A stretch of 10,202 nucleotides of DNA, taken from assembly GCA_050250795.1 (NCBI GenBank), contig JBFWNZ010000120.1, positions 1 to 10,202 of the forward strand, in the 5' to 3' direction. Position numbers and translations under genes: made by a program. Within the stretch, counting starts at the first letter, position 1. Each line of letters begins with the position of its first letter. The notes under the pieces were generated by a model, which saw nothing but the letters and a program-made list of their open reading frames with translations, ran no database searches and had not been told where the DNA came from. This DNA is from JBFWNZ01 sp050250795. Lineage in GTDB: Bacteria > Pseudomonadota > Alphaproteobacteria > UBA8366. This document shows, piece by piece, positions 1 through 5,747 of the stretch.

Positions 1-12
1 CTCTTCCGATCT
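1..12. other. Illumina adapter remnant at contig end
   Basis: The first 12 bases, CTCTTCCGATCT, are identical to the 3' end of the standard Illumina TruSeq adapter/primer. Reading the minus-strand gene into this stretch destroys the Sel1-repeat pattern: after ...QFMLG the frame gives E-R-S-E-E instead of the expected x-M/L-Y-x-x-G. The bases are therefore best treated as untrimmed sequencing adapter, and position 13 as the first genomic base. Confidence 0.93.
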
Positions 13-187
13 CTCCCAGCATGAACTGGGCCTTCGGGTCGCCCTTCTGGGCGAGCGGCTGAAGCTCGCGCAGGGCGGCGGCATTGTCGCCGCGCGCGAA
101 GGCGTCGAGGCCGGCGCGCAGATCGGCGGCGGCCGGCGCGGCGGCAAGGGTCGTCAGGGCGAGCACGATCGGGGCGAAGCGGCGCAT
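13..187 (-). CDS. Exported Sel1-repeat protein, 3' part missing (contig end)
   Basis: Only the first 58 or so codons are present. The start is the ATG at 187-185, with an AAGG Shine-Dalgarno (195-198) 7 bases upstream that lies over the stop codon region of the preceding gene. Residues 1-21 form a signal peptide (MRR, then a hydrophobic run, ending APAAA), so the product should be periplasmic. A helical segment follows (about 22-47), and then the start of a Sel1-like repeat, GDPKAQFMLG at 49-58. Sel1 repeats are TPR-like alpha-alpha hairpins that act as protein-binding scaffolds. The layout (signal peptide, helix pair, GD-x6-LG) copies that of the upstream neighbour, from which it is separated by 4 bases, so the two look like tandem paralogues in one operon. 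Partner and role are unknown. Confidence 0.85.
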
Positions 188-191
188 CGCG

Positions 192-821
192 TTACCTTAC
201 TCCGGCGGCGTCGGCGGCGCGAGCGTCCGGAGGGCCGGAAAGCGGCCGCCAGTCGCGCACCTTGGCGTCGGCGGCCGCGACCTGGGCCGGCGTCATCGCG
301 GCCGCCATCGCGTCGCGTTTCGCCTGGTGAAGCGTCTTGCCGGTGCCGCGCAGGTCGTTGCCCGCCAGGGTCATCCACATCAGCGCCTCGACCGGGTCGG
401 CGCGCACGCCCTCGCCCTGAAGAGACATGGTGGCGAGCCGGTTCTGGGCCGATTGATGGCCGCGTTCGGCGGCTGCCCGGTACCAGTAGGCCGCCTCGAT
501 CAGGTCTTTCGCGACGCCGCCGCCGAAATGGTAGAGGACCGCCAGATTGTACATGGCCGAGGGGTCGCCCGACTGTGCCGCACGCAGATACCAGGCGGCG
601 GCGTTCTGCAAATCCTTGGGCACGCCCAGCCCCTGCTCGTAGAGCATGCCGAGGGTCAGATAGCTGCGCGTGTCGCCCGCCGCCGCCAGGGCCAGCAGGC
701 GCGGCCGTGCCTCCTCGTAGCGCTTGGCATGGAAGATGCGCATCGTCTCGTCGTAATCCTGCGCCCTGGCCGTACCGGCCGCGAGGATGACGAGCAGGGC
801 GGCGGCGGCACGGCGCATCAT
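192..821 (-). CDS. Exported Sel1-repeat (TPR-like) protein
   Basis: A 209-residue protein starting at the ATG at 821-819, which overlaps the phhB stop in an ATGATGA junction; a second ATG follows directly at 818. The reading frame stays open upstream to 893, but those residues lie within phhB and would precede the signal peptide. Residues 1-20 are a signal peptide (MMRR, hydrophobic core, GTARA), so periplasmic location is expected. After a helical region (about 22-48) come three Sel1-like repeats at about 49-84, 85-120 and 121-155, recognisable by A/S-x3-LGxLYxxGxGVxKD followed by AxxWYxxAAxxG. The C-terminal part (about 160-192) has the MTPAQVAAADAKVRDW helix that often closes such proteins. 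Sel1 proteins commonly scaffold envelope or signalling complexes; the partner here cannot be told. It is co-transcribed with phhB and a second Sel1 gene. Confidence 0.9.
   Translation of the reverse strand: MMRRAAAALLVILAAGTARAQDYDETMRIFHAKRYEEARPRLLALAAAGDTRSYLTLGMLYEQGLGVPKDLQNAAAWYLRAAQSGDPSAMYNLAVLYHFGGGVAKDLIEAAYWYRAAAERGHQSAQNRLATMSLQGEGVRADPVEALMWMTLAGNDLRGTGKTLHQAKRDAMAAAMTPAQVAAADAKVRDWRPLSGPPDARAADAAGVR
195..198 (-). promoter_or_regulatory. Ribosome binding site of the partial Sel1 gene
   Basis: On the minus strand AAGG lies 7 bases before the ATG at 187 and inside the last codons of the upstream Sel1 gene (AGG-TAA). It fixes the downstream start and implies translational coupling of the two Sel1 genes. 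Confidence 0.6.
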
Positions 822-1120
822 TCCGGCCAGTCGAGCGCCGCCGCGTCGATGAACCGGGCGAGCCGGAGGTCGCGCTCGCTGAGGCCGGAGCACTCATGGG
901 TCGTGAGAGTGATCTCGACCGTGCCATAGACATTCGTCCATTCCGGGTGGTGGTCCATCCGCTCGGCCTGGAGTGCTACGCGGGACATGAAGCCCCAGGC
1001 GCGGTTGAAATCCTTGAACCGAAAGCGTCGGGTCATCGCGTCGCGACCCTCGACCGCGCGCCAGCCGGGGAATTCGGCGCGGGCCGCCGCGCGCTCGGCC
1101 TGGGTCAGCTTCTCGACCAT
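818..1120 (-). CDS. phhB: Pterin-4a-carbinolamine dehydratase (PCD/DCoH)
   Basis: A 100-residue protein, the usual length for the family, which dehydrates 4a-hydroxytetrahydropterin (EC 4.2.1.96) so that the tetrahydropterin cofactor of aromatic amino acid hydroxylases can be recycled. The family signature is intact: R-x-F-x-F-K-D-F-x-x-A-W-x-F at about 32-45, the active-site pair His57-His58 in DHHPEWTNVYG, and the third His at 75 in TLTTHE, followed by LSERDLRLA. The ATG at 1120 is chosen because GGAGGA (1127-1132) stands 6 bases upstream; a longer frame to 1192 lacks both a family match and a ribosome site. It is a cytosolic enzyme and first gene of an operon with two Sel1 genes, the next starting within its stop codon. 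No phenylalanine hydroxylase gene is in the window, so its physiological partner is unseen; PCD genes without a nearby hydroxylase are common. Confidence 0.95.
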   Translation of the reverse strand: MVEKLTQAERAAARAEFPGWRAVEGRDAMTRRFRFKDFNRAWGFMSRVALQAERMDHHPEWTNVYGTVEITLTTHECSGLSERDLRLARFIDAAALDWPE

Positions 1121-1126
1121 CCTACG

Positions 1127-1132
1127 TCCTCC
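1127..1132 (-). promoter_or_regulatory. Strong Shine-Dalgarno of phhB
   Basis: GGAGGA on the minus strand, 6 bases before the ATG at 1120. It decides the start of phhB against the in-frame ATG at 1192. Confidence 0.75.
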
Positions 1133-1154
1133 ATTCCCATGGCTTCGCCGGGTC

Positions 1155-1182
1155 TTGCCGCATCCGTCGGGAGTGATATCGT
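1155..1182 (+). promoter_or_regulatory. Candidate sigma-70-type promoter of the zincin gene
   Basis: TTGCCG (1155-1160) and TATCGT (1177-1182), each 4 of 6 to the consensus, are separated by 16 bases. The transcript would begin at about 1188-1191, that is at or within 3 bases of the ATG at 1191. It is the only plausible pair seen in the 70-base divergent gap; in a GC-rich genome such matches are only suggestive. Confidence 0.35.
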
Positions 1183-1190
1183 CCTTCCGC

Positions 1191-1583
1191 ATGGCCTATA
1201 CCACCCCGCCCGCGCTGGAGGATATCGAACAGCTTGCCGCCGAGGCGCTGGCGACGATCCCCGCCGTGTTGCGCGCGCAGGTCGGCGACGTGGTGTTCCG
1301 GATCGAGGAGTTCCCGGACGAGGAGACCTGCCGCGAGATGGGGCTGGAGAGCGAGTTCGATCTGCTCGGCCTGTATCGCGGCGTCGCCCTCAACGCGAAG
1401 AGCGTGTCGGACGTTCCGCACGGGCTGGACATGATCTTTCTCTACCGCCGGCCGCTGCTCGACTATTGGTGCGAGACCGGCGAGGACCTGACCGACCTTG
1501 TGCGGCATGTGCTGGTGCACGAGATCGGCCACCATTTCGGTTTCTCCGACGAGGACATGGAGGCGCTGGAGGCGGCCGAGTAG
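1191..1583 (+). CDS. Zincin-like metallopeptidase family protein (Zincin_1 type)
   Basis: A 130-residue cytosolic protein. The C-terminal HEIGHHFGFSD at 110-120 is a zincin site H-E-x-x-H-x-x-G-x-x-D: His110 and His114 and probably Asp120 would bind zinc, and Glu111 would be the catalytic base. The N-terminal half (P-A-L-E-D-I-E at 6-12, V-x-F-R-I-E-E-F-P at 35-42, GLYRGVAL at 60-67, IFLYRRPLLD at 82-91) matches the small bacterial 'possible zinicin-like metallopeptidase' family, whose substrate is unknown. The ATG at 1191 was chosen because the family begins with a short acidic N-terminus; no Shine-Dalgarno is visible at normal spacing. An in-frame GTG at 1173 is the alternative and would add six residues. 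The gene is divergent from phhB and converges on the UDG-like gene, whose stop codon is one base away. Confidence 0.9.
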   Translation: MAYTTPPALEDIEQLAAEALATIPAVLRAQVGDVVFRIEEFPDEETCREMGLESEFDLLGLYRGVALNAKSVSDVPHGLDMIFLYRRPLLDYWCETGEDLTDLVRHVLVHEIGHHFGFSDEDMEALEAAE

Positions 1584-1601
1584 GCTAACCCAGCAGCGCC
1601 T
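1561..1601. repeat. Inverted repeat spanning two convergent stop codons
   Basis: AGGCGCTG (1561-1568) and CAGCGCCT (1594-1601) are perfect 8-base arms around a 25-base loop holding the stop codons of the zincin gene (1581-1583) and of the opposite UDG-like gene (1585-1587). It could fold in transcripts of both strands, but has no T-run on either side, so an intrinsic terminator role is doubtful. Confidence 0.35.
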
Positions 1602-2172
1602 GTACCCGCCGCCGCAATTCCGGCACCAGCTCCGCCTCGAACCAGGGATGGCGTTTCAGCCAGGCGGTGTTGCGCCAGCTGGGATGCGGCATCGGCAGCC
1701 AGCGCGGCCCGTAGTCGCGCCAGGCGGCGACCGTCTCGGTCATGGTGCGCTTCGCCCCTCCGCCGAGATGGAAGCGCTGGGCATAGGAACCGACCAGCAG
1801 GGTCAGCTCGACCTGCGGCATCAGGGGCCACAGCCGGGGATGCCAGAGCGGCGCGCATTCCGGCCGGGGCGGCCGGTCGCCGCCGCGCGGGTCGACGCCC
1901 GGATAGCACAGGCCCATCGGCACGATGGCGAGGCGGCGCGCGTCGTAGAAGCTGTCGCGGTCGATGCCCAGCCAGTCGCGCAGCCGGTCGCCGCTGCGGT
2001 CGTCGAAGGGAACGCCGGACGCATGGACCTTGGTTCCCGGCGCCTGGCCGACGATGGCGAGGCGCGCAGTCGTGCTGGCGCGCAGCACCGGCCGCGGCCC
2101 GAGCGGCAGGTCGCGGCAGAGGCGGCAGGCGCGCGCCTCCGCCAGCACGGTTTCCAGACGGTCCGCCGTCAC
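1585..2172 (-). CDS. Uracil-DNA-glycosylase superfamily protein, probable 4Fe-4S type
   Basis: A 195-residue protein of the UDG superfamily, whose members flip a damaged base out of DNA and cut its glycosidic bond. Motif 1 is V-G-Q-A-P-G at 41-46, continued by ASGVPFDDRSGDRLRDWLG; motif 2 is MPHPSWRN at 161-168. Four cysteines, C16 and C19 (C-R-L-C) and C89 and C106, have the C-x2-C ... C-x16-C spacing of the iron-sulfur cluster in family 4 and 5 enzymes. The second residue of motif 1 is Gln where family 4 usually has Glu, so the exact family and substrate are uncertain. The start is a GTG at 2172, overlapping the upstream stop as GTGA; it gives the short lead-in to the CRLC motif expected for the group. 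It is the second gene of a two-gene operon; the last bases face the zincin gene. Confidence 0.88.
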   Translation of the reverse strand: MTADRLETVLAEARACRLCRDLPLGPRPVLRASTTARLAIVGQAPGTKVHASGVPFDDRSGDRLRDWLGIDRDSFYDARRLAIVPMGLCYPGVDPRGGDRPPRPECAPLWHPRLWPLMPQVELTLLVGSYAQRFHLGGGAKRTMTETVAAWRDYGPRWLPMPHPSWRNTAWLKRHPWFEAELVPELRRRVQALLG

Positions 2173-2576
2173 GGGCGCAGGGTGAAGCTGAGGTTCTTGC
2201 GTCCGGGCACCCGCTGCGGGGCGTCCGGCTCGCGCATCGCGAAATAGGCGTCGTACTGTCCGTCGCCGGTCCGGTAGACGATCATGCAGTATTCCCGTGC
2301 AATGCCCAGCATGCTTCGCGCGATGCAGAAACTGTCGTCCTCAAGGCGCCAATGCCATTCGCCGAAGGGCCCGTCGACCAGCATGCGCCCGTCGGGCAGG
2401 AGGTCGAACACGACGGGGCCCAGACGAGGGCCGGAACCCTCCGCATGAAAGCCGTGTGCATACAATGCGACCAGGGCCGCGGCGTCCAGCCTCTCCCCGG
2501 CAGGCGGCTCCAGCGTCGCGGCAAAGGCCGGCCACGCGACGGTCAGGGCGGCGGCAAGTCCTGCGAGGCGGCGCAT
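2169..2576 (-). CDS. Small exported protein of unknown function
   Basis: A 135-residue protein I do not recognise. Residues 1-19 are a signal peptide (MRRLAGLAAALTVAWPAFA), predicting a periplasmic product. The mature part starts with a short helix (about 30-40, LDAAALVALYA) and continues as probable beta strands (VVFDLLPDGRMLVDG, GEWHWRLEDDSFCIAR, CMIVYRTGDGQYDAYF). Its only two cysteines, C84 and C97, could form a disulfide. The 'W-x-x-x-D-x-x-C ... C-x-x-x-Y-R-x-G-x-x-Y' pattern recalls small DUF995-like secreted domains, but this is a weak impression. The ATG at 2576 is preferred over the one at 2588 because GGAG lies 6 bases before it and because the candidate promoter would start transcription only about 8 bases before 2588. 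It overlaps the UDG-like gene by 4 bases. Confidence 0.8.
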   Translation of the reverse strand: MRRLAGLAAALTVAWPAFAATLEPPAGERLDAAALVALYAHGFHAEGSGPRLGPVVFDLLPDGRMLVDGPFGEWHWRLEDDSFCIARSMLGIAREYCMIVYRTGDGQYDAYFAMREPDAPQRVPGRKNLSFTLRP

Positions 2577-2602
2577 GCGAGACTCCATGCAGGCGGCGCG
2601 TC

Positions 2603-2631
2603 ATTTTACGGCTGCGGACCGGCGCAACCAA
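2603..2631 (-). promoter_or_regulatory. Promoter of the exported-protein/UDG operon
   Basis: On the minus strand TTGGTT (2626-2631) and TAAAAT (2603-2608, 5 of 6 to the -10 consensus) stand exactly 17 bases apart. The predicted transcript start near 2596 leaves a 20-base leader with GGAG before the ATG at 2576. It lies in the 80-base gap after thpR, the only large gap in the minus-strand gene series, which supports it as a real transcription start. Confidence 0.5.
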
Positions 2632-2656
2632 GGTATCGGCCGCGCATGGCGGCGTC

Positions 2657-3196
2657 TCATCCGTCGAGGGGGTAGTCCGCCTCGGGCGTATGGATCGCGC
2701 CCTCGCGCGCCAGCAGGCTGGAATACAGGGTGAAACGGTCGACCGTGAACGGGCCGGCGCGGAAGCCGGCATGGCCTGCCAGCACCTGCTCGACCCGGCC
2801 CCAGGGCGCGTTCTTCAGGCGCGCCAGGGTGACATGGGGCGTGAATTTGCGGCTTTCCGGCACCAGCCCGGCGTCGATGACAGCCGTCTCCACCTTCGCC
2901 TGCAAACGGGCGAGGGGCTCGCTGCGCTCCACGCCGGCCCAGAGCGTGCGCGGATTGCGGCCGGTGCTGAACAAGCCGAGTTCCGCCAGCGCGAGGTCGA
3001 ACGGCGCCTGGCGGATGCGCGACAGGGCGTCGTCGATATCCTCGGCGACGCCTTCCTCCACCTCGCCGATGAAGCGCAGGGTGAGGTGCAGCGTCTCTGC
3101 CGCGGCCCAGGCGGCGCCGGGGATGCCGCCGGACAGCAGCGACAGATGCTGGCGAACCGGTCCGGGCAGCGGAATGGCGACGAACAGGCGGATCAC
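2657..3196 (-). CDS. thpR: RNA 2',3'-cyclic phosphodiesterase (LigT/2H family)
   Basis: A 179-residue protein of normal family length. 2H phosphoesterases carry two H-x-T motifs that form one active site; here they are His37-Leu-Thr39 in LHLTLRFIG and His121-Val-Thr123 in FTPHVTLARL. The opening IRLFVAIPLP and the F-R-A-G-P-F-x-V segment (145-152) are also typical. ThpR hydrolyses 2',3'-cyclic phosphate ends of RNA to 2'-phosphates and can ligate tRNA halves in vitro; its role in the cell is unsettled. It is cytosolic. The start is a GTG at 3196 with a GAGGG sequence about 8 bases upstream; the nearest alternative would lose the first strand. It is the last gene of the tesA-FIST-thpR operon, 25 bases after the FIST gene. 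Confidence 0.95.
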   Translation of the reverse strand: MIRLFVAIPLPGPVRQHLSLLSGGIPGAAWAAAETLHLTLRFIGEVEEGVAEDIDDALSRIRQAPFDLALAELGLFSTGRNPRTLWAGVERSEPLARLQAKVETAVIDAGLVPESRKFTPHVTLARLKNAPWGRVEQVLAGHAGFRAGPFTVDRFTLYSSLLAREGAIHTPEADYPLDG

Positions 3197-3221
3197 GCCC
3201 AGGCCCTCGCGTTGCCCTGCA

Positions 3222-4343
3222 TCACAGGAACAGCGTCAGCACGCCGGTATAGCCGTAGATGCGGTCTCGGCTGATCTCGCCATTGGCGAAGAAGCCGACC
3301 AGCGGCACGTCGCCGAAGCGTTCGCGGATCAGGCCGACCTCGCGGCTGTCCGGGCCGAACTGATTGGGGCCGCGGGCGCAGCAGGAGACGTAGAGCGCGC
3401 CGCGCACCGGGCGGTCCCCGGCGCGGCGGTGCAGATCGTCGAGCATCCGCTGCATGTCCGCCACGGCGCTGGCGCCGTCGCGCCGGCAGAACAGGATCGG
3501 GTCGCCGGCCGCCACATCGTCGGCGATCGCGATCAGCCCGTGTTCCGGATCGATGGCGACAAGATTGCGGACGAGATAGTCGCCGGTGTCCGAGCCCTGG
3601 ACGGGCAGGCCGGCGAAGATATAGCCGGCCACCCGTCGCAGGTCGCGGGCCAGCAGCTCGCCGATATCCTGCTTGAATACGTCGAGGGCCGGTCGGCCGT
3701 CGATCTCGATCAGCAGGTTGTCCTCGGCGGCGGTGACGCGATGGACGGGCCCCAGCGGCGTGCAGCCCTGGGTCAGCGCGGTGAGCGCCGGCACCCGGTC
3801 GAGCGCGAGAAGGGCGCCGGACACCCCGCCATCGGACAGCCGGCCCGCCAGCTGGGGCTGCGCGCCGCGCGAGGCGGTCAGGCCGCCGACCAGAAATCCA
3901 TCCGTCGCCTCGGCCATCGCCTGCACCAGCGCCCCGAGCCTGGGCGTGCGCGGATCGGCATGCAGGATGACCAGGGGCGGTGCGTCGCGCAGCCACGGCC
4001 GGTCGGCACCGGCGACCGCGGTCGCGTCCTCGATATCGGCGAACAGGCGGAAGGCGTCCTGCGGCACGGGCAGCGCCATGGCGGCCATCGCGGGAGCGTC
4101 GAAATATTCCTGCGTGCCGCCGCAGACGCCCAGGCCGACCGTGCCGATCCAGTCCGGCACGCCGGTCTCCGCCCGCAGCAGGTCGCGAACATCGCCCAGC
4201 GCATCCGCATGGGCGTCGGAGACATAGAGGATGCCCAGCCGGTGGTCCGGGCCCGCACCGCGCAGTCCGTGCGCGAGGGCGCGGGCCGCCTGCCGCCAGT
4301 CGGCGTCGAGGGCGTGGGCGGCCAGGAAGGGCGCGTCGCTCAT
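3222..4343 (-). CDS. FIST N-terminal and FIST C-terminal domain sensory protein
   Basis: A 373-residue cytosolic protein consisting only of the FIST N domain (about 35-185) and the FIST C domain (about 220-365). FIST is a ligand-binding module of bacterial signalling proteins, proposed to bind small ligands such as amino acids. Visible family features are GTVGLGVCGGTQEY (67-80), FLVGGLTA (150-157), the ALYVSCCARGPNQFG segment (316-330, matching the usual F/Y-S-C-x-x-R-G), and the ending LVGFFANGEI...YGYTGVLTLF. No kinase, cyclase or chemoreceptor part is attached, so any output must come through another protein. The ATG at 4343 overlaps the tesA stop as ATGA, with GGGGA a few bases upstream. 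It sits between tesA and thpR, an arrangement that does not tell its ligand. Confidence 0.93.
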   Translation of the reverse strand: MSDAPFLAAHALDADWRQAARALAHGLRGAGPDHRLGILYVSDAHADALGDVRDLLRAETGVPDWIGTVGLGVCGGTQEYFDAPAMAAMALPVPQDAFRLFADIEDATAVAGADRPWLRDAPPLVILHADPRTPRLGALVQAMAEATDGFLVGGLTASRGAQPQLAGRLSDGGVSGALLALDRVPALTALTQGCTPLGPVHRVTAAEDNLLIEIDGRPALDVFKQDIGELLARDLRRVAGYIFAGLPVQGSDTGDYLVRNLVAIDPEHGLIAIADDVAAGDPILFCRRDGASAVADMQRMLDDLHRRAGDRPVRGALYVSCCARGPNQFGPDSREVGLIRERFGDVPLVGFFANGEISRDRIYGYTGVLTLFL

Positions 4344-4999
4344 CCGCCGTCCCCGGCCAGCGCGCGGCGGACATGCGGCAGGATGTTGCGCACGATCGCC
4401 TCCACCCCCGCGGGGTTCGGATGGATGCCGTCCGCCTGATTCAGTTTCGGGTCCAGCGCAACGCCTTCGAGGAAGAAGGGGTAGAAGGCGACGTCATGCC
4501 GGGCGGCGAGGTCGGGAAATACGGCATCGAAACGGTCGCCGTATTCGGGACCGAGATTGCGGGGCGCCCGCATGCCCGTGAGCAGGACCTTCGCGCCCTT
4601 GGCCGCGATCCGTGCGAGGATCGCATCGAGATTGGCGCGGGTCTGGTCGGGATCGAGGCCGCGCAGGCCGTCATTGGCACCGAGTTCGAGGATGACGAGC
4701 GCGGGATTCTCGCCCAGCGCCCAATCGATCCGCCGCAGACCGCCGGCCGTGGTGTCGCCGGAAACGCCGGCGTTGACGACCCGCGTCTCGATGCCGGCCT
4801 GCCGCAGCGCCGCTTCGAGCCGCACCGGAAAGGAATCCGCCAGCGCGAGGCCGTAGCCGGCGGTCAGGCTGTCGCCGAAAGCGAGGATCACGGCCGGCGC
4901 CGCATGGCCGGCGGATGCGCCCATCACAATCGCGAGACCGAGCAATCCGGCGTTGAAAAGGCGCCGCAGGGTGCCATATGCACGGGATGCCGCCCGCAA
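4340..4999 (-). CDS. tesA: Exported GDSL/SGNH arylesterase - lysophospholipase (TesA-like)
   Basis: An SGNH-hydrolase with all blocks in place: FGDSLTAGYG with Ser44, NAGVSGDTT with Gly81, GANDGL with Asn109, and DGIHPN with Asp190 and His193. In the E. coli homologue this fold gives thioesterase, arylesterase and lysophospholipase L1 activity in the periplasm. I place the start at a TTG (4999-4997), giving 219 residues, because GAGG lies 6 bases upstream and the product then has a good signal peptide (RRLFNAGLLGLAIVMGASAGHA, about residues 12-33). A GTG at 5035 is an alternative but would overlap the divergent ybbA; the ATG nearer the fold would leave no signal peptide. The divergent neighbours are ybbA and ybbP, the same pairing as in E. 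coli. It heads the operon continuing with FIST and thpR. Confidence 0.93.
   Translation of the reverse strand: MRAASRAYGTLRRLFNAGLLGLAIVMGASAGHAAPAVILAFGDSLTAGYGLALADSFPVRLEAALRQAGIETRVVNAGVSGDTTAGGLRRIDWALGENPALVILELGANDGLRGLDPDQTRANLDAILARIAAKGAKVLLTGMRAPRNLGPEYGDRFDAVFPDLAARHDVAFYPFFLEGVALDPKLNQADGIHPNPAGVEAIVRNILPHVRRALAGDGG
4953..4982 (+). promoter_or_regulatory. Candidate promoter of ybbA-ybbP
   Basis: TTGAAA (4953-4958, 5 of 6 to the -35 consensus) is followed after 18 bases by TATGCA (4977-4982, 3 of 6). It lies within the 5' part of the divergent tesA gene and would start transcription near 4989, giving a leader of about 33 bases. The weak -10 match keeps confidence low. Confidence 0.28.
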
Positions 5000-5005
5000 G
5001 CGGGC
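4992..5005. repeat. Perfect palindrome between tesA and ybbA
   Basis: GCCCGC-AA-GCGGGC is a perfect 14-base inverted repeat in the narrow divergent interval. It contains the proposed TTG start of tesA and lies 17 bases before the ybbA start. It could be an operator for both genes or a small hairpin in the ybbA leader; chance is also possible at this GC content. Confidence 0.4.
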
Positions 5006-5021
5006 CCTCAGCGGAAGATCG

Positions 5022-5747
5022 ATGGACGGTAACACGACGCCCCCTGCCTCCGGTCCCGAGCCGGCGGACCCGATGGTCCTGCTTCGCGACCTGCACCTAT
5101 CACTTACGGGCGCGGCCGGGAAAATCAACATCCTTAAGGGAATCGATCTGGCCATCGCGCCGGGCGAGACGGTCAGCGTGGTGGGGCCTTCGGGTTCCGG
5201 CAAGACCTCGATGCTGATGGTCGTCGCGGGTCTGGAGCGGGCGAGTTCGGGCACGGTCCGCATCGCCGGACACGATCTGACGGCGCTGGACGAGGACCGA
5301 CTGGCGCTGGTCCGGCGCGAGGCCATCGGCATCGTGTTTCAGTCCTTTCATCTGGTGCCGACGATGACGGCGCTGGAGAATGTCGCCGTGCCGCTGGAAT
5401 TCGCCGGCCGCCGCGACGCCTTCGATGTGGCGGCCGCCGAACTGGCGGCGGTCGGGCTCGGCGCCCGCTTGGGCCATTATCCGGGTCAGCTTTCGGGCGG
5501 CGAGCAGCAGCGCGTGGCGCTGGCCCGCGCGATGGCGCCGGAACCGCGGCTGCTGCTGGCCGACGAGCCGACCGGGAACCTGGATGCCGCGACGGGCGCC
5601 CAGGTGGTCGAACTGATGTTCGCGATGGCCGAACGGCGCGGCACCACCCTGATGCTGATCACCCACGATCCGGCGCTGGCGGCGCGCTGCGGCCGCACGG
5701 TCGAACTGGCCGACGGCCGCATCCGCATGCCGGCCGGCGCAGGATGA
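5022..5747 (+). CDS. ybbA: ABC transporter ATP-binding protein, YbbA/LolD type
   Basis: A 241-residue ATPase with every expected motif: Walker A GPSGSGKT (55-62), Q-loop Gln107 in FQSFHLVPTMTALENV, signature LSGGEQQR (157-164), Walker B LLLADE (177-182) with the following PTGNLD D-loop, and switch His215 in LITHD. The sequence type is that of the MacB/LolD/FtsE group, whose ATPases drive mechanotransmission permeases and do not move substrate through a channel. With the next gene it forms the YbbAP complex, proposed to extract hydrophobic compounds or lysophospholipids from the inner membrane. The start at 5022 has GGAAG upstream; an in-frame ATG at 5073 would remove only a non-conserved Pro-rich lead of 17 residues. 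The stop overlaps ybbP by ATGA, indicating coupled translation. Confidence 0.95.
   Translation: MDGNTTPPASGPEPADPMVLLRDLHLSLTGAAGKINILKGIDLAIAPGETVSVVGPSGSGKTSMLMVVAGLERASSGTVRIAGHDLTALDEDRLALVRREAIGIVFQSFHLVPTMTALENVAVPLEFAGRRDAFDVAAAELAAVGLGARLGHYPGQLSGGEQQRVALARAMAPEPRLLLADEPTGNLDAATGAQVVELMFAMAERRGTTLMLITHDPALAARCGRTVELADGRIRMPAGAG

Noticed and set aside
987..1190. Extension of the zincin frame upstream to an ATG at 987
   Set aside because: The added 68 residues lie antisense to phhB, are basic and unlike the family N-terminus.
3193..4374. A 393-codon minus-strand frame overlapping the FIST gene in another frame
   Set aside because: The product is Arg/Pro/Gly-rich and motif-free; the FIST frame covers the same bases with two recognisable domains.
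2730..4439. A 569-codon open frame on the plus strand opposite thpR and the FIST gene
   Set aside because: It is antisense to two well-supported genes, has a low-complexity Arg/Ala/Gly-rich product with no motif, and long antisense frames are common at this GC content.
5000..5332. Extension of the tesA frame upstream to an ATG at 5332
   Set aside because: It would add over 100 Ser/Arg/Pro-rich residues lying antisense to ybbA and would bury the signal peptide.
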